From JAGVPT01 sp963827085 (GTDB taxonomy: Bacteria > Bacteroidota > Ignavibacteria > UBA10030 > UBA8401): a stretch of 64,000 bases of DNA. The notes under the pieces are model-generated. The model saw nothing but the letters and a program-made list of their open reading frames with translations. It was not told the origin of the DNA and did no database searches. The position numbers and the translations under genes are program-made. Positions 9,078-16,484 of this stretch are shown here, piece after piece (the first letter of the stretch is position 1; each line of letters begins with the position of its first letter). The stretch is from NCBI GenBank assembly GCA_963827085.1, contig CAWGZY010000001.1, positions 124,001 to 188,000 on the forward strand. The letters run 5' to 3'.

Positions 9078-9653
9078 ATGGAAGTCGGCAAAACATTATA
9101 CGTGATAAACAGAAAACAATGGCGTTCGTGGCTGTCGAGGCACCACAAAACTACCGGCGACATTTGGCTTGTCTTCTATAAGAAGGAAAGTGGAAAGCGG
9201 CGAATACCGTACAACGACGCCGTAGAAGAAGCGCTTTGCTACGGATGGATTGACAGCCTCACCAAACCACGGGACAAAGAAAGCTGGGTTCAGAGGTTCA
9301 GTCCCCGGAGGAAGAAAAGTCCCCTTTCAGAAATGAACAAAGAACGAGTACGCCGGCTCATTCATGCCGGGAAGATGACACGGTATGGTCTTGCACGTAT
9401 CCAGCATCACATGGACGGAGAGTCCGCCAAAACACCGAAGCTAAAGAAGTTTACACTTCCCAATGACATTCTTCAACTGCTTGAATCTGACCCTGTTGTT
9501 TGGAAGAATTTCACAAAATTTTCTGCGACGTACAAACGCATTCGCGTCGGGTGGATCGATGGATCGAGAAACCGCCCGGAAATATTCACCCAGCGGCTCC
9601 GATATTTTATGAAGATGACTGCCCGGAATAAAAAATTTGGGATGGTCCAATGA
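9078..9653 (+). CDS. YdeI/OmpD-associated family protein
   Basis: A 191-aa cytoplasmic protein of the YdeI (OmdA) family. Diagnostic blocks are the N-terminal DIWLVFYKKESGKRRIPYND, then ALCYGWIDSLTKPRD and the basic segment WVQRFSPRRKKSPLSEMN. A three-helix C-terminal part contains LESDPVVWKNF and the terminal RNRPEIFTQRLRYF. The family is linked to stress and antimicrobial-peptide tolerance in other bacteria, but its biochemical role is not established. The gene stands alone, and the start ATG 9078 directly precedes the conserved N-terminus. Confidence 0.85.
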   Translation: MEVGKTLYVINRKQWRSWLSRHHKTTGDIWLVFYKKESGKRRIPYNDAVEEALCYGWIDSLTKPRDKESWVQRFSPRRKKSPLSEMNKERVRRLIHAGKMTRYGLARIQHHMDGESAKTPKLKKFTLPNDILQLLESDPVVWKNFTKFSATYKRIRVGWIDGSRNRPEIFTQRLRYFMKMTARNKKFGMVQ

Positions 9654-9817
9654 TTACGCCCGTACGATTATTGGTTGCGGCTTATTTTCAGCCCTCTTGT
9701 TGCGAATAGAGATATAAGCCATCGCTAAAATTCTTCACGTATTAAACTCGATTGCCGTGTCTTGTGTCTATTAAATATAAATTCACTAAACCACTACCAC
9801 AACAATCTCATACAACT

Positions 9818-10150
9818 ATGAAAACATTTTTGAAGCTTGCACTGTTCTGCGGACTGCTTGCAGTTGCCATTCCGGCGTCCGCACAGCTCAATATCGGGGT
9901 GGGAATCAATATCGGCCCGCCGCCTCCACCGAAGGAGAGAATGATTGCCAGACCGTCTCGTGATGCCGTGTGGGTTGCCGGGTATCACCGTTGGGCGCCT
10001 CGCCGTCATCGCTACGTTTGGGTTCCGGGACGGTGGATGCGACCGCCGCGGCCGCATACTGTGTGGGTAGCAGGCCACTGGGAAAGGCGAAACAATGAAT
10101 GGGTTTTCTACGAAGGACGGTGGGAACCCGAACCGCCCCGAGGGAGATGA
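9818..10150 (+). CDS. secreted W-x-x-G-x-W repeat protein
   Basis: A 110-aa exported protein. The first 24 residues form a signal peptide (MKTFLKLALFCGLLAVAIP) with a likely cut after ASA-Q. The mature part has a glycine/proline stretch (GVGINIGPPPPPKE) followed by four short repeats: VWVAGYHRW, VWVPGRWMR, VWVAGHWERR and VFYEGRWEPEP. These match the YXWXGXW family found in many Gram-negative bacteria, whose role is unknown but presumably periplasmic or cell-envelope. ATG 9818 is preferred over an in-frame 9752 start because it begins the signal peptide. No clear ribosome site precedes it. Confidence 0.8.
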   Translation: MKTFLKLALFCGLLAVAIPASAQLNIGVGINIGPPPPPKERMIARPSRDAVWVAGYHRWAPRRHRYVWVPGRWMRPPRPHTVWVAGHWERRNNEWVFYEGRWEPEPPRGR

Positions 10151-10172
10151 CATCGCTTTTTTGAAACACTAG

Positions 10173-10220
10173 ACCGCAAAGGCGCTTTCGAAAGAATCCC
10201 GTCGGAAGCACCTTTGCGGT
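10173..10220. repeat. GCAAAGG-type inverted repeat
   Basis: ACCGCAAAGGCGC at 10173-10185 is matched by GCACCTTTGCGGT at 10208-10220, 12 of 13 positions pairing. It lies 22 bases after the W-x-x-G protein gene and has no T run, so it resembles a dispersed repeat more than a terminator. Its arms share the ACCGCAAAGG core with the inner palindrome of the MITE-like element that follows. Confidence 0.7.
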
Positions 10221-10315
10221 GAAATACATTATTTTTGTGCCTTTCGCCTGCCCCTGGTCTCTCCTTAATGACAAGGGGGAAACGCTAAGCTTGAGGGGTA
10301 GTGTCTTAGGTTGAC

Positions 10316-10477
10316 CTAGTGCCGTTTCTCAAAAATGTTCTGTATTCTAACCGCAGAGGACGCTAAGGTCGCAAAGAGGTTTTTTGAAAAATAGCAAGAA
10401 TCCCTTGCGTCCTTGGCGCCCTTTGCGGTGAATTAATTATTAAAAAGTACAATATTTATTTTTAGAAATGGCACTAG
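10316..10477. mobile_element. CTAG-ended MITE-like element, copy 1
   Basis: This 162-base element has outer inverted ends CTAGTGCCGTTTCTCAAAAA (10316 on) and, read on the other strand, CTAGTGCCATTTCTAAAAA from 10477. The two agree except for a few mismatches. Nested inside is a second inverted repeat, CCGCAGAGGACGC against GGCGCCCTTTGCGG. No coding capacity is present. A second copy with matching ends is at 50121-50266, and a third element of the same architecture is at 14027-14205. It would need a transposase in trans. Confidence 0.75.
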
Positions 10478-10663
10478 TACTGCGTATTTTCTATCCATTC
10501 TGGTTTCATTCAATGATATTGCAATAGATTTTTTTATGCCGTATTTTGTGATAGTTCATTCATGAGTTAACAAGAATTATTGCCGTAATTCGACAGTTGA
10601 GTTTTTTCCCGTCAAAATTATTCACTCTACAAGATTACATTACTTCGTCGTAGAAAGGATCTT

Positions 10664-11410
10664 ATGAAAAGAGCTGTTCTTACATGTACTCTGTTGCTCT
10701 GTGCTATCCCGCTTTTTGCCCAACGCTGGGAATGGCCGGACAGTTCAAAAAACCTGACCGTACTTCCGAAAACGACTACGGCAAAAGAATTACAAAGAAC
10801 GATGTTCAGCTTTACATCCGGGCTTGGCGTGCGGTGCATATATTGCCATGTAGGCGAAGAGGGAAAGGATTTCAGCGGGTATGATTTTGTTTCGGATGCG
10901 AAGCCAGAAAAAAATGAGGCACGCACAATGCTGCAAATGGTAAACAACATTAACAACGTGTACCTGGCTGAGCTTCATGTTGACAGCAATTCGCCGCTGC
11001 GGGTTTCGTGCATCACCTGCCATCACGGCAATGCAGTCCCGATCCTTTTGGAGGATAAGCTGAAGAGGACTTTTGATCGCCACGGTATCGATTCGACCAT
11101 CAAGCAATACCGTGCTCTCCGGGAGCAATTTTATGGTGGCTTTAATTACAATTTTAAAGAAGGAACCCTGGTGCGATTGGCAGAACTCATTTCGGATGAT
11201 ACAATAAAAATGTCCGCAGCGATCCAAGTATTGAAGCTGAACATTGAACTCTACCCAACGTTCGCGTTTTCGTATGCACGCCTTGCGGGCATCTATGAAG
11301 CGGAGGGAAATTCTGCGGCGGCGGTCGAGAATTACGAGCAGGCTCTTAAGCTTGACCCGAATAACAGAATGGCAAAAATGAGGCTGGAAAGATTGCAAGA
11401 GAAGAAGTGA
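10664..11410 (+). CDS. secreted dihaem c-type cytochrome with TPR
   Basis: A 248-aa exported protein with a signal peptide (MKRAVLTCTLLLCAIPLFAQ, cut after FAQ). Two haem c attachment sites are visible, CIYCH at 58-62 and CITCH at 116-120. The spacing and the MFSFTSGLGVRC context resemble the photosynthetic reaction-centre cytochrome c subunit family as found in non-phototrophs. The C-terminus, from about 180, holds a TPR pair ending in YEQALKLDPNNRMAKMRLERL. It would act as a periplasmic electron carrier or haem scaffold with protein-binding TPRs. The ribosome site is GAAAGGA. The gene stands alone, so its redox partners are unknown. Confidence 0.82.
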   Translation: MKRAVLTCTLLLCAIPLFAQRWEWPDSSKNLTVLPKTTTAKELQRTMFSFTSGLGVRCIYCHVGEEGKDFSGYDFVSDAKPEKNEARTMLQMVNNINNVYLAELHVDSNSPLRVSCITCHHGNAVPILLEDKLKRTFDRHGIDSTIKQYRALREQFYGGFNYNFKEGTLVRLAELISDDTIKMSAAIQVLKLNIELYPTFAFSYARLAGIYEAEGNSAAAVENYEQALKLDPNNRMAKMRLERLQEKK

Positions 11411-11425
11411 GTGCGTGTGAGTGCA

Positions 11426-11573
11426 TTCCCTCTCCCACGTGGAGAGGGAAAATCATTGTTACAGCCATCTCGTTCCCAAGCTCTGCTTGGGAACGGTTAT
11501 TTCGTTTCCAGTCTTTGCTTCATCTCGTTCTCAATCTTCGTGCCGTCTCCTTCCCAAGCTCTGTATGGGAAGG
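11426..11573. repeat. cluster of three perfect palindromes
   Basis: Three REP-like palindromes lie in 150 bases: TTCCCTCTCC-cacgt-GGAGAGGGAA at 11426-11450, CGTTCCCAAGC-tct-GCTTGGGAACG at 11471-11495, and CCTTCCCA...TGGGAAGG at 11549-11573. The second and third share the CCCAAGCTCTG centre and so are copies of one family. None has a T run. They follow the cytochrome gene and may double as transcript stabilisers. Confidence 0.8.
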
Positions 11574-11627
11574 GTTTTTAAAACGGTTGTCGTTGCTGCG
11601 GACTGATCGTTTTCGTTTATGCTTTAA

Positions 11628-11953
11628 AAAAAATACAACCCGAATCTTTCTTGCCGGTGTCATGAAGATTTCATGTTCTTTAACGATGATGGAGTTTATG
11701 CTGCCCGCACAACTAAAGAGATGTGGGAAAAGTATTTTGACAATCTTGATTGGTTGGTGAACAAATAGATTACTACAGAATGGAATAATAAATTTGGCAG
11801 GTCTTGAACCTGAAATTTTGGAAGAAACCTCCAGATAAAGGAGTAGCAGAAATCTTGGATACAATTGCATTTAGAATCGCATGGTATGATGCAATTCAAG
11901 ATGCGATTTTATCAGAAATTAATCAGGGTGGTCAAAAAAGAAATGGGGAATGA
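11628..11953 (+). pseudogene. decayed gene remnants (unidentified)
   Basis: Two open stretches without normal starts are visible. The first, about 11628-11768, reads as a plausible C-terminus (FMFFNDDGVYAARTTKEMW ... ending LDWLVNK). The second, about 11792-11953, reads LKFWKKPPDKGVAEILD ... and ends QKRNGE. They are in different frames, separated by stops, and clearly more AT-rich than their neighbours. I do not recognise the parent gene or genes. They look like 3' fragments left after deletion or horizontal transfer. Confidence 0.4.
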
Positions 11954-12000
11954 GCCGAACATAAAAACTTAAAACCTAAAACTTACAACTTATCACATTT

Positions 12001-13221
12001 GTGAGCGATCACCCCCCTTCATCCCCCCGCCATGCCGCGGTACTATTCATCTTCGTTACCGTCGTGCTCGACGTTTTGGCATTAGGCATCATCATTCCCG
12101 TTCTGCCGAAGCTTGTCGAACAATTTCTCGGAGGCGATACCGCACGGGCGGCCGAAATGTTCGGGCTTTTCGGAACCGTTTGGGCGTTGATGCAATTTAT
12201 TTTCTCTCCGGTGCTCGGTGCGCTCTCCGACCAATACGGCCGCCGCCGGGTCATTCTTATTTCGTGTTTCGGCCTCGGCGTCGACTATATCTTTATGGCA
12301 TCCGCACCGACGTTGTGGCTCCTTTTTATCGGCCGGATTATTTCCGGAATTACCGGCGCGAGCTTCACCGCAGCCGGTGCCTACATCGCCGATGTAACGC
12401 CGCCTGAAAAACGTGCCGCCGGATTCGGAATGATCGGTGCTGCTTGGGGACTCGGTTTTGTTTTGGGTCCGGCTCTTGGTGGTATTCTTGGCGGCATCGA
12501 CACGCGCTTGCCGTTCTGGGTCGCGGCCGGTCTTACTCTGTTGAACGCAATGTACGGTTTGTTTGTCCTCCCTGAATCGTTGAGTGTTGAGCACCGCGAA
12601 AAATTTTCATGGAAACGCGCTAACCCTCTCGGCTCGCTGAAGCTATTGCGCTCGCATCCGGAATTGTTCCGGCTCGCTACTGTCAATGGATTCTTCTACC
12701 TCGCTCATCAGGTGTTGCCGAGTGTGTTTGTACTGTATGCCAGTTTTCGTTACAAATGGAATGAAGAGGCGGTTGGCATTGCGCTGGCAATCATGGGAGC
12801 GTGCGGCATGATTGTGCAAGGAGGAGTCGTAAAGCGTGTCGTCGCAGACTTTGGAGAACGCCACACACTTCTTGCCGGCTTACTTTTCGGCATGGTGGGA
12901 TTTGCAATCTTTGGTTTAGCTCCGGTTGGAATAATCTTCTGTCTCGGCATCCCAATATTTTCTTTGATGGGAATGTACGGATCTTCGTCGCAGGGTCTCA
13001 TGACGCGTCATGTTCAGCCGTCGCAACAGGGACAATTACAAGGAGCGAACAACAGTATTATGGGAATTGCAGGCGTAGTCGGCCCCGGCATTTTTACCCT
13101 GACTTTTGCCAGCTTTATTGGGCGGCAAAGTAATTGGCATCTGCCGGGAGCTCCTTTTTTGCTGGCACTGTTGATGCTTGTGGCAGCGTTTGGTCTCGCA
13201 TGGAGGGTGAAGGCTGAGTAA
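12001..13221 (+). CDS. Tet-type MFS efflux transporter
   Basis: A 406-aa major facilitator with about 12 hydrophobic spans, most similar to the TetA/TCR drug:proton antiporters of the inner membrane. The loop 2-3 signature is GALSDQYGRRRVIL near residues 75-88, preceded by FSPVLG. The antiporter motif region shows AAGFGMIGAAWGLGFVLGPALGG in the fifth span. The start is GTG 12001. A strong terminator follows at 13264. No linked TetR-type regulator is present. The substrate could be a drug or metabolite; resistance cannot be inferred from sequence alone. Confidence 0.88.
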   Translation: MSDHPPSSPRHAAVLFIFVTVVLDVLALGIIIPVLPKLVEQFLGGDTARAAEMFGLFGTVWALMQFIFSPVLGALSDQYGRRRVILISCFGLGVDYIFMASAPTLWLLFIGRIISGITGASFTAAGAYIADVTPPEKRAAGFGMIGAAWGLGFVLGPALGGILGGIDTRLPFWVAAGLTLLNAMYGLFVLPESLSVEHREKFSWKRANPLGSLKLLRSHPELFRLATVNGFFYLAHQVLPSVFVLYASFRYKWNEEAVGIALAIMGACGMIVQGGVVKRVVADFGERHTLLAGLLFGMVGFAIFGLAPVGIIFCLGIPIFSLMGMYGSSSQGLMTRHVQPSQQGQLQGANNSIMGIAGVVGPGIFTLTFASFIGRQSNWHLPGAPFLLALLMLVAAFGLAWRVKAE

Positions 13222-13263
13222 ATAGGAGGCGAGAGGAAAATTATCTTCGGGGTGAAAGAGAAT

Positions 13264-13300
13264 AAAAGCCGATTGTGCTCATTGCACGGTCGGCTTTTTG
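13264..13300 (+). terminator. rho-independent terminator after the MFS gene
   Basis: AAAGCCGATTGTGC (13265-13278) pairs with GCACGGTCGGCTTT (13284-13297) through 14 bp including two G-T pairs, with a five-base loop and a T run at 13295-13299. It lies 43 bases after the transporter stop. Confidence 0.88.
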
Positions 13301-13352
13301 ATAACGGGGAGATTCTCCATTTCTTTTTTATAGTGGATATATACAATGTAAG

Positions 13353-13473
13353 GCACCACCCCCTGGCCCCCTCCTCGTGGAGGAGGGGGAACTATCACGA
13401 CTCTTCCTGATGGAAGACATAAAAATAGGGCACAACTCCCCTCCTCAATGAGGAGGGGAGGACGCGAAGCGTC
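13353..13473. repeat. left double-hairpin repeats of the DUF559 cassette
   Basis: Two related repeats precede the DUF559 gene. One at 13353-13389 reads CACCACC..., then the hairpin CCCCCTCCTC-gtg-GAGGAGGGGG. The other at 13436-13473 has the hairpin CTCCCCTCCTC-aat-GAGGAGGGGAG directly followed by GACGC-gaa-GCGTC and then AGGGTGGTG. The two face each other in orientation, judged by the CACCACC / GGTGGTG tag. A third copy follows the gene at 13909-13956. Confidence 0.85.
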
Positions 13474-13501
13474 AGGGTGGTGGAAAGAAAGGGGGAGTAT
13501 C

Positions 13502-13908
13502 ATGTCGAACATCTTTAACCGGAAATCTCAAAAGCTTAAAAGACAATTTCTCCGCAACAATGCGACCACCCTGAACGCATTCTCTGGAGCAAGCTCAAAG
13601 GAAAACAATTACTCGGACAAAAATTCCGGCGGCAACATGGCATTGGTCCTTTCGTTGTCGATTTCTACTGCCACGAATGCAAACTTGCAATCGAGCTTGA
13701 CGGCGCAACGCATTGGACGAAGGAGGCAAAAGAATATGATCGACGCAGGGAAGAGTATATTGAGCGGTACGGAATTCACTTTCTTCGCTTTACAAATTCC
13801 GCCGTCGTTAAAAACCTTGACGGAGTGCTGATGGCGATTGGAGAAGAGTTGAAAAAGGGCACACCACCGTTTAGCTCACTCCTCGGTGAGGAGTGGAAAC
13901 AGTCATAA
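13502..13908 (+). pseudogene. DUF559 (Vsr-like nuclease) gene, frameshifted
   Basis: From ATG 13502, after GGGGGAG, the frame reads MSNIFNRKSQKLKRQFLRNN and then breaks near 13565-13572. Restoring one C in the ACCACCCTG run joins it to the second frame (ERILWSKLKGKQLLGQKFRR ... VVDFYCHECKLAIELDGATH). That is a complete DUF559 domain ending at TAA 13908. The family belongs to the restriction-endonuclease-like fold of Vsr. The conserved FxxDFYC and ELDGxxH motifs with their acidic residues are intact in the second frame. Flanking identical double hairpins suggest it moves as a cassette. A sequencing error cannot be excluded. Confidence 0.82.
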
Positions 13909-13956
13909 CTCCCCTCCTCATTGAGGAGGGGATGACGCGAAGCGTCAGGGGTGGTG
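13909..13956. repeat. right double-hairpin repeat of the DUF559 cassette
   Basis: Immediately after the DUF559 stop comes CTCCCCTCCTC-att-GAGGAGGGG, then GACGC-gaa-GCGTC at 13934-13946 and AGGGGTGGTG. It is a direct copy of the repeat at 13436-13482, so the gene is bracketed by same-orientation double hairpins. Confidence 0.85.
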
Positions 13957-14026
13957 TACGGAAGAATCGTAATTCTCGCTTGACTCTCCAGTCTGGAACG
14001 TATACTTTTCAATTGTTGAAAAAACA

Positions 14027-14205
14027 CTAGCAGGATGAAAAAAAAGTCCATACAGCTTGCCACGAAGACACAACGACACTAAGAAATTAAAGTAAAAGAC
14101 TATTGTCTTCAATATCATCAACGGTTGAGATAGCGATTTGCTTAAAATTATTTCGTGCCTTTGCGACTTAGTGGCTCATAAAAGTGTTTTTCAGCGACCT
14201 GCTAG
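14027..14205. mobile_element. CTAG-ended MITE-like element, third member
   Basis: This 179-base element begins CTAGCAGG at 14027-14034 and ends CCTGCTAG at 14198-14205; both ends continue inward with A-rich/T-rich tracts. Nested inside is an inverted repeat of the CACGAAG type, GCCACGAAGACACAACGACA on the left against CCTTTGCGACTTAGTGGC on the right. It has no coding capacity. The architecture (CTAG outer ends around a nested palindrome) is that of the elements at 10316 and 50121, with a different outer sequence. It fills the gap between the DUF559 cassette and the methyltransferase gene. Confidence 0.65.
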
Positions 14206-14258
14206 AGTCAAATATGAATCACGATCAATGTGGGGGAAATAATTAACAGCGTGTTCCG

Positions 14259-14828
14259 ATGTTTACAAAATATCAGCTAGCGACAATATGCTTCTGGCTT
14301 GTTTCTGAATTGTATTGGGGCTTTCATTCCCGAGGCAACAAAGAAACAGTACATCAACAGAAAACTTTCGTACGGACGTTTACACTTATCGCTATTTATT
14401 TTGCTTTTGCCCTCATATATATTCCGGCTTTTTCTGTCGGAGTGTTTGCGTTGCGTGCAATTCCGCAGAATGATTTCTTTGGAGTTGTAGGAGTCGTTTT
14501 GTGCGGATCGGGAATTTCCTTTTCGATTTGGTCCCGCAGAACTCTGGGGAAAAATTGGAGCGGGCCTGTTGCCCTGAAAAAGGACCACGATCTTATCCGG
14601 AATGGTCCGTATGCAATTGTCCGCCATCCAATCTATTTTGGGTCGCTGATCTCGCTTACCGGCTCGGCGACGACGACGGGGGAATTACGGGGCTTCTTTG
14701 GAGTGCTTCTGGTATTTTATGCATTATTGAAAAAGATTGAAGAGGAAGAAGCTCTTCTTGAAACTTACTTCAAGGAATACGCCGAATACCGTACACACGT
14801 GAAGAGGTTGATACCCTTTGTTTATTGA
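14259..14828 (+). CDS. isoprenylcysteine carboxyl methyltransferase family protein
   Basis: A 189-aa inner-membrane protein with about four hydrophobic spans. The C-terminal half carries the family signature NGPYAIVRHPIYFGSL, followed near the end by EEEALLETYFKEYAEYRTHV and RLIPFVY. These motifs form the S-adenosylmethionine pocket in ICMT/PEMT-like membrane methyltransferases. The bacterial substrate is unknown; a lipid or small hydrophobic molecule is likely. The gene stands alone after a MITE-like element. The start ATG 14259 has no clear ribosome site. Confidence 0.82.
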   Translation: MFTKYQLATICFWLVSELYWGFHSRGNKETVHQQKTFVRTFTLIAIYFAFALIYIPAFSVGVFALRAIPQNDFFGVVGVVLCGSGISFSIWSRRTLGKNWSGPVALKKDHDLIRNGPYAIVRHPIYFGSLISLTGSATTTGELRGFFGVLLVFYALLKKIEEEEALLETYFKEYAEYRTHVKRLIPFVY

Positions 14829-14901
14829 GAAGCGAAAACGTTCGACCTGCAAAGTCCTTTTGAATTGTTTGGTCCTATAGCTTGTTGTTTCGCGCGCCCG
14901 C

Positions 14902-15100
14902 GCGCTCTGAGAATTTGGTGCGACGTTTATTTTTCGGGAAAATACCCGGGAAAGACTCAAACCATGCTGTTGGCATCTACACTGGTTTTGAAGCAGACTT
15001 GAACGTCGCTCTCATTCTCGCCTTGATTCTTCTCGTCATTTCCTTTCTTGTAATTGCGGCAGTAAAGGGAATAATGGGGCAGCGTCTGACGATTTTTTAG
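14902..15100 (+). pseudogene. modB remnant (molybdate ABC permease C-terminus)
   Basis: Three frames read in succession rebuild the end of a molybdate/tungstate permease. The first gives AL-stop-EFGATFIF (14902-14934), where the family has ALGEFGAT, so a Gly codon has become TGA. The second gives PGKTQTMLLA. The third gives IYTGFEADLNVALILAL and a final span ending GQRLTIF at 15100. One nonsense and at least two frameshifts are therefore needed. No other part of a molybdate transporter is present nearby. It is a dead fragment. Confidence 0.65.
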
Positions 15101-15188
15101 TCTTAAGATCGGCTTCCCGGTGCTTGACAGCACAACTTTTACCCGAAATTATCGTATTGATTAGTGGAACTAATAGTACAACGAAACC

Positions 15189-16295
15189 ATGAACCACGAT
15201 GATTCTTACAGCCAAAGCGAACCGCGCCTGCGGGATACTCTTCGCGATGATTTCAGCAAAGGGGGCCACTGGAATACCTTCCGCAAAGAATTTCGCGGCC
15301 TGAAAGAATTTTATATCGACGAAGAGAAGAAAAAGCGTTTAGAGGCGATGCAGCCTCTCAAACGTTGGGTCTACCTCAACGGGTGGCTCCTCAAGAGTTT
15401 GTTGATGAGGCTTACTCCGTTTCGACGCATTGTCCTGGTTCTTGGGATTGTTTTGCAAGTCTGGAGTCCCATTGTTATTGCGACAAACAGACATGTCCAG
15501 ACAGTGGAACTTCACCTTGTCGGCGGCGCAATAATTTTATTAGTCCTCATGCTCGAGCTAAAGGACAAGCTTGTTGCACGGGACGAGCTCAGTGCAGGGA
15601 AGCGAGTGCAGCAGGCATTGATGCCCGAACAAAGCCCGTCGGTTCCGGGCTGGTCATTGTGGATCTATTCGAGGCCGGCAAACGAAGTAGGGGGAGATTT
15701 AATAGATTTTCTTCGTCAGAGCGAAAACAGGTTCGGCGTTGCACTTGCCGATGTTTCGGGGAAGGGTTTGCAAGCAGCCCTTATCATGGCAAAACTTCAA
15801 GCAACGTTGAAAGCCCTTGCACCCGATTATGATTCAATCGGAAAACTCATAACAAAATTGAATGCGATCGTTCATCGCGACGGATTGCCGAACAGTTTTG
15901 CATCGCTCGTCTATGCCGAAGTCGCGTCGGATTCCGGAACTTTACGGTTTGTCAATGCAGGGCATCTTCCGCCAATTGTGCTCACGACCGGTGGACTTCA
16001 AGAGATGCATAAAGGCGAGCCGGCGCTCGGTTTGATGGGGTCGACCGTCTATGCAGAACGGCAGCTTGAGCTTCAGAGCGGCGACGTTTTTCTTGTCTAT
16101 TCTGACGGACTTACTGAAGCCAGCAACGAACGGGGAGAATTTTTTGGCTCGGAGCGATTGCTCAAGCGGCTCCCAATGCTGAGGGGTCGCTCCCCCGAAG
16201 AGATTGGAAAGACGCTGCTTGGCGAAATAGATTTTTTTGTGAAAGATGCGCCCCCCAACGATGACATTTCATTGGTCATACTTAAACGATCGTAG
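15189..16295 (+). CDS. SpoIIE/RsbU-type PP2C phosphatase, membrane-bound
   Basis: A 368-aa serine phosphatase that should dephosphorylate an anti-sigma-factor antagonist in a partner-switching system. Two hydrophobic spans lie near residues 80-98 and 108-124. The catalytic domain runs from about 130 to the end, with PANEVGGDLIDF near 163-174, ALADVSGKGLQAALIMA, FVNAGHLPP, VYSDGLTEA and the final PPNDDISLVIL, which together provide the metal-binding Asp residues. A STAS-domain antagonist is encoded at 43878-44210 and could be a substrate, but the two are not linked. There is no obvious anti-sigma kinase in the window. Confidence 0.9.
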   Translation: MNHDDSYSQSEPRLRDTLRDDFSKGGHWNTFRKEFRGLKEFYIDEEKKKRLEAMQPLKRWVYLNGWLLKSLLMRLTPFRRIVLVLGIVLQVWSPIVIATNRHVQTVELHLVGGAIILLVLMLELKDKLVARDELSAGKRVQQALMPEQSPSVPGWSLWIYSRPANEVGGDLIDFLRQSENRFGVALADVSGKGLQAALIMAKLQATLKALAPDYDSIGKLITKLNAIVHRDGLPNSFASLVYAEVASDSGTLRFVNAGHLPPIVLTTGGLQEMHKGEPALGLMGSTVYAERQLELQSGDVFLVYSDGLTEASNERGEFFGSERLLKRLPMLRGRSPEEIGKTLLGEIDFFVKDAPPNDDISLVILKRS

Positions 16296-16484
16296 CCGGA
16301 TCGTGAGGGAAGCAGGAGTGCTCGCTCTACCGCCGCGTTGCATTTGATTTGTAAAATATTATATTCTTCTAAAGCACCCAGAATTCATCTTGCCGTCGCG
16401 ATAGCAAGTTTCCCCTCAGAACGCGAATTTTCCTTCCAAAGAAGAATCCCCGGCGCACATAATTTTTCCAAAAGGAGCGTCGCC

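Larger units (their letters stand above)
10151..10663. other. intergenic region with two palindromic elements
   Basis: No gene is visible here. The stretch holds a compact inverted repeat at 10173-10220 and a CTAG-ended MITE-like element at 10316-10477, both described separately. The remaining AT-rich bases from 10480 to 10650 presumably include the cytochrome gene promoter and end in the ribosome site GAAAGGA before ATG 10664. Confidence 0.7.
11411..12000. other. intergenic region of palindromes and gene remnants
   Basis: This 590-base gap holds a cluster of perfect palindromes (11426-11573) and AT-rich decayed coding remnants (11628-11953), described separately. The last 45 bases before the efflux pump gene are AT-rich with no clear ribosome site before its GTG start. 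Confidence 0.6.

Noticed and set aside
13448..13831. A 127-codon reading from 13448 over the DUF559 region
   Set aside because: It begins in the upstream hairpin repeat and leaves the DUF559 frame at the missing base; the conserved domain lies in another frame.
14882..15100. A 72-codon gene for a small membrane protein
   Set aside because: The N-terminal part reads out of frame with modB homology and the whole fits better as a decayed modB 3' end.
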